Positions 5,979 through 6,569 of a stretch of DNA of 6,569 nt are shown here, in pieces. Positions within the stretch are counted from its first letter, which is position 1. Each line of letters opens with the position of its first letter. Source of the stretch: CAYVQU01 sp964453155 (GTDB lineage Bacteria > Chloroflexota > Anaerolineae > Anaerolineales > UBA11858); the NCBI GenBank assembly GCA_964453155.1, contig CAYVQU010000244.1, forward strand, positions 1 through 6,569, written 5' to 3'. The notes under the pieces are model-generated. The model made no database searches. It had not been told where the DNA came from and saw only the letters and a list, made by a program, of their open reading frames with translations. The position numbers and the translations under genes are program-made.

Positions 5979-6482
5979 ATGAATGAGAAAGAAAATAATA
6001 ATCCTATGAATGAAGACGGAGTAATCTATGAGCTTCAGGAAAAGGCAGATTGGTTAAATGAAAAAATTGATGAAGCGATATTGCATGCTAAAAAATTGAA
6101 ACGAACAAATCAAAAAAGAGCTTCATATGTCAAAATCATTTCTGTTTTGTTTACGGGCCTAATTACTATATTACTCGGTCTTCAAATTGAAGGATATGCA
6201 GAGAGTTTCAAAGCCTTTGCATTTGTTCTAGGAGCATTTGTAACAGTGATAAATGCATTAGAACCGTTTTTCAATTTCAGGGCATTGTGGATTGAGCATG
6301 AAGCTGCACTAGCAAACTTTCATCGCCTTAAAGATAGCCTTGAATTCTACCTAATTGGGTTAGAGCCTGAGAAACTAGAGAAAAATGAATTGGAAGAACT
6401 TAACGAAAAGTACCAACAGATATGGGTGGACCTTAGTCGTACTTGGATTGAGTATAGGAGAGGTGAGGGAAGTTCCGGCTAA
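5979..6482 (+). CDS. Two-TM SLATT/DUF4231-like membrane protein
   Basis: This 167-residue protein has a charged N-terminal helix (about 14-48), two hydrophobic segments (about 50-70 and 77-99) with a short loop containing EGYAES, and a long charged C-terminal helical region (101-162). Segments such as RALWIEHEAALANFHRLKDSL, split here as RALWIEHEAAL (101-111) and ANFHRLKDSL (112-121), and the closing W-rich helix (Trp149, Trp156) fit the SLATT superfamily pattern. SLATT proteins are proposed pore-forming effectors of nucleotide-sensing anti-phage or conflict systems, usually next to a SMODS synthetase, SLOG or similar sensor. No such partner is in this window. The start has AGGA (5969-5972) 6 bases upstream, with a further AAGGGAG before it. 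It stands alone between two attC-like repeats and is more AT-rich than the regulator's N-terminal half. The family call rests on topology and sequence pattern only. Confidence 0.6.
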   Translation: MNEKENNNPMNEDGVIYELQEKADWLNEKIDEAILHAKKLKRTNQKRASYVKIISVLFTGLITILLGLQIEGYAESFKAFAFVLGAFVTVINALEPFFNFRALWIEHEAALANFHRLKDSLEFYLIGLEPEKLEKNELEELNEKYQQIWVDLSRTWIEYRRGEGSSG

Positions 6483-6493
6483 TTTGATTAATT

Positions 6494-6518
6494 AACTTCC
6501 CGGTTTTCCAGGGAAGTT
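6494..6518 (+). terminator. Hairpin after the SLATT gene, weak terminator
   Basis: AACTTCCC (6494-6501) pairs with GGGAAGTT (6511-6518), extended by GG/CC around TTTT with one bulged A. It begins 11 bases after the stop. It is followed by TGGACAATG rather than a T-run, so it may end or protect the transcript without being a classic intrinsic terminator. Confidence 0.4.
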
Positions 6519-6552
6519 TGGACAATGATTTACGGTACAAGATTTTAAGTTT

Positions 6553-6569
6553 GCCGCACAACCCCCATT
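6553..6569 (+). repeat. attC-like repeat, copy 3 (left end only, cut by window)
   Basis: GCCGCACAACCC (6553-6564) is identical to the first 12 bases of the copy at 5512. It lies 70 bases after the stop of the SLATT gene. Only its left box is inside the window, so the fold cannot be tested. Confidence 0.5.

Overview
The window looks like an accessory region of a bacterial chromosome. The best guess is Chloroflexota (Anaerolineae-like), because the central gene has the XRE-HTH / AAA ATPase / TPR build of about 1,000 residues that is common there, and because the exported proteins are of monoderm type. That assignment is an inference; the window has no rRNA or marker gene.

Layout from left to right. 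(1) Positions 42-156 hold a folded, attC-like repeat that ends in GTTGTGCGGT. (2) Two genes follow on the minus strand. The first (281-1369) encodes a lipoprotein with two tandem OsmC-like domains, and the second copy has lost its first redox cysteine. The second (1503-2084) encodes an exported protein made of five 31-residue repeats of unknown function. A palindromic MITE-like repeat (1400-1482) lies between them, and a strong terminator (229-256) closes the lipoprotein gene. (3) A divergent intergenic region (2085-2342) carries a TATAAT box, a perfect 10-bp inverted repeat and several GGATAC copies. (4) A large plus-strand regulator follows (2343-5483). (5) 28 bases after its stop is a complete 135-base attC-like palindrome (5512-5646). 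(6) Next come remains of a small frameshifted ORF (5666-5939) and a gene for a two-TM SLATT/DUF4231-like protein (5979-6482). (7) The window ends inside a third copy of the attC-like repeat (6553-6569).

How the parts may work together. The regulator is transcribed away from the two exported-protein genes and shares a promoter region with them, so it may control them; this is inferred from position only. The most interesting signal is the repeat family. Two copies have different stem sequences but keep the base pairing, the same terminal GTTGTGCGG and the same 13-base inner core (GGGTACGCGGGGC), and both face the same way. One copy sits just downstream of a gene stop, and two of them frame a single-gene segment with a SLATT-type effector. 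This resembles an integron cassette array (attC sites, possibly without an integrase nearby), but the one-sided inner core and the 5.4-kb, three-gene first segment are atypical. A different structured mobile or RNA element remains possible.
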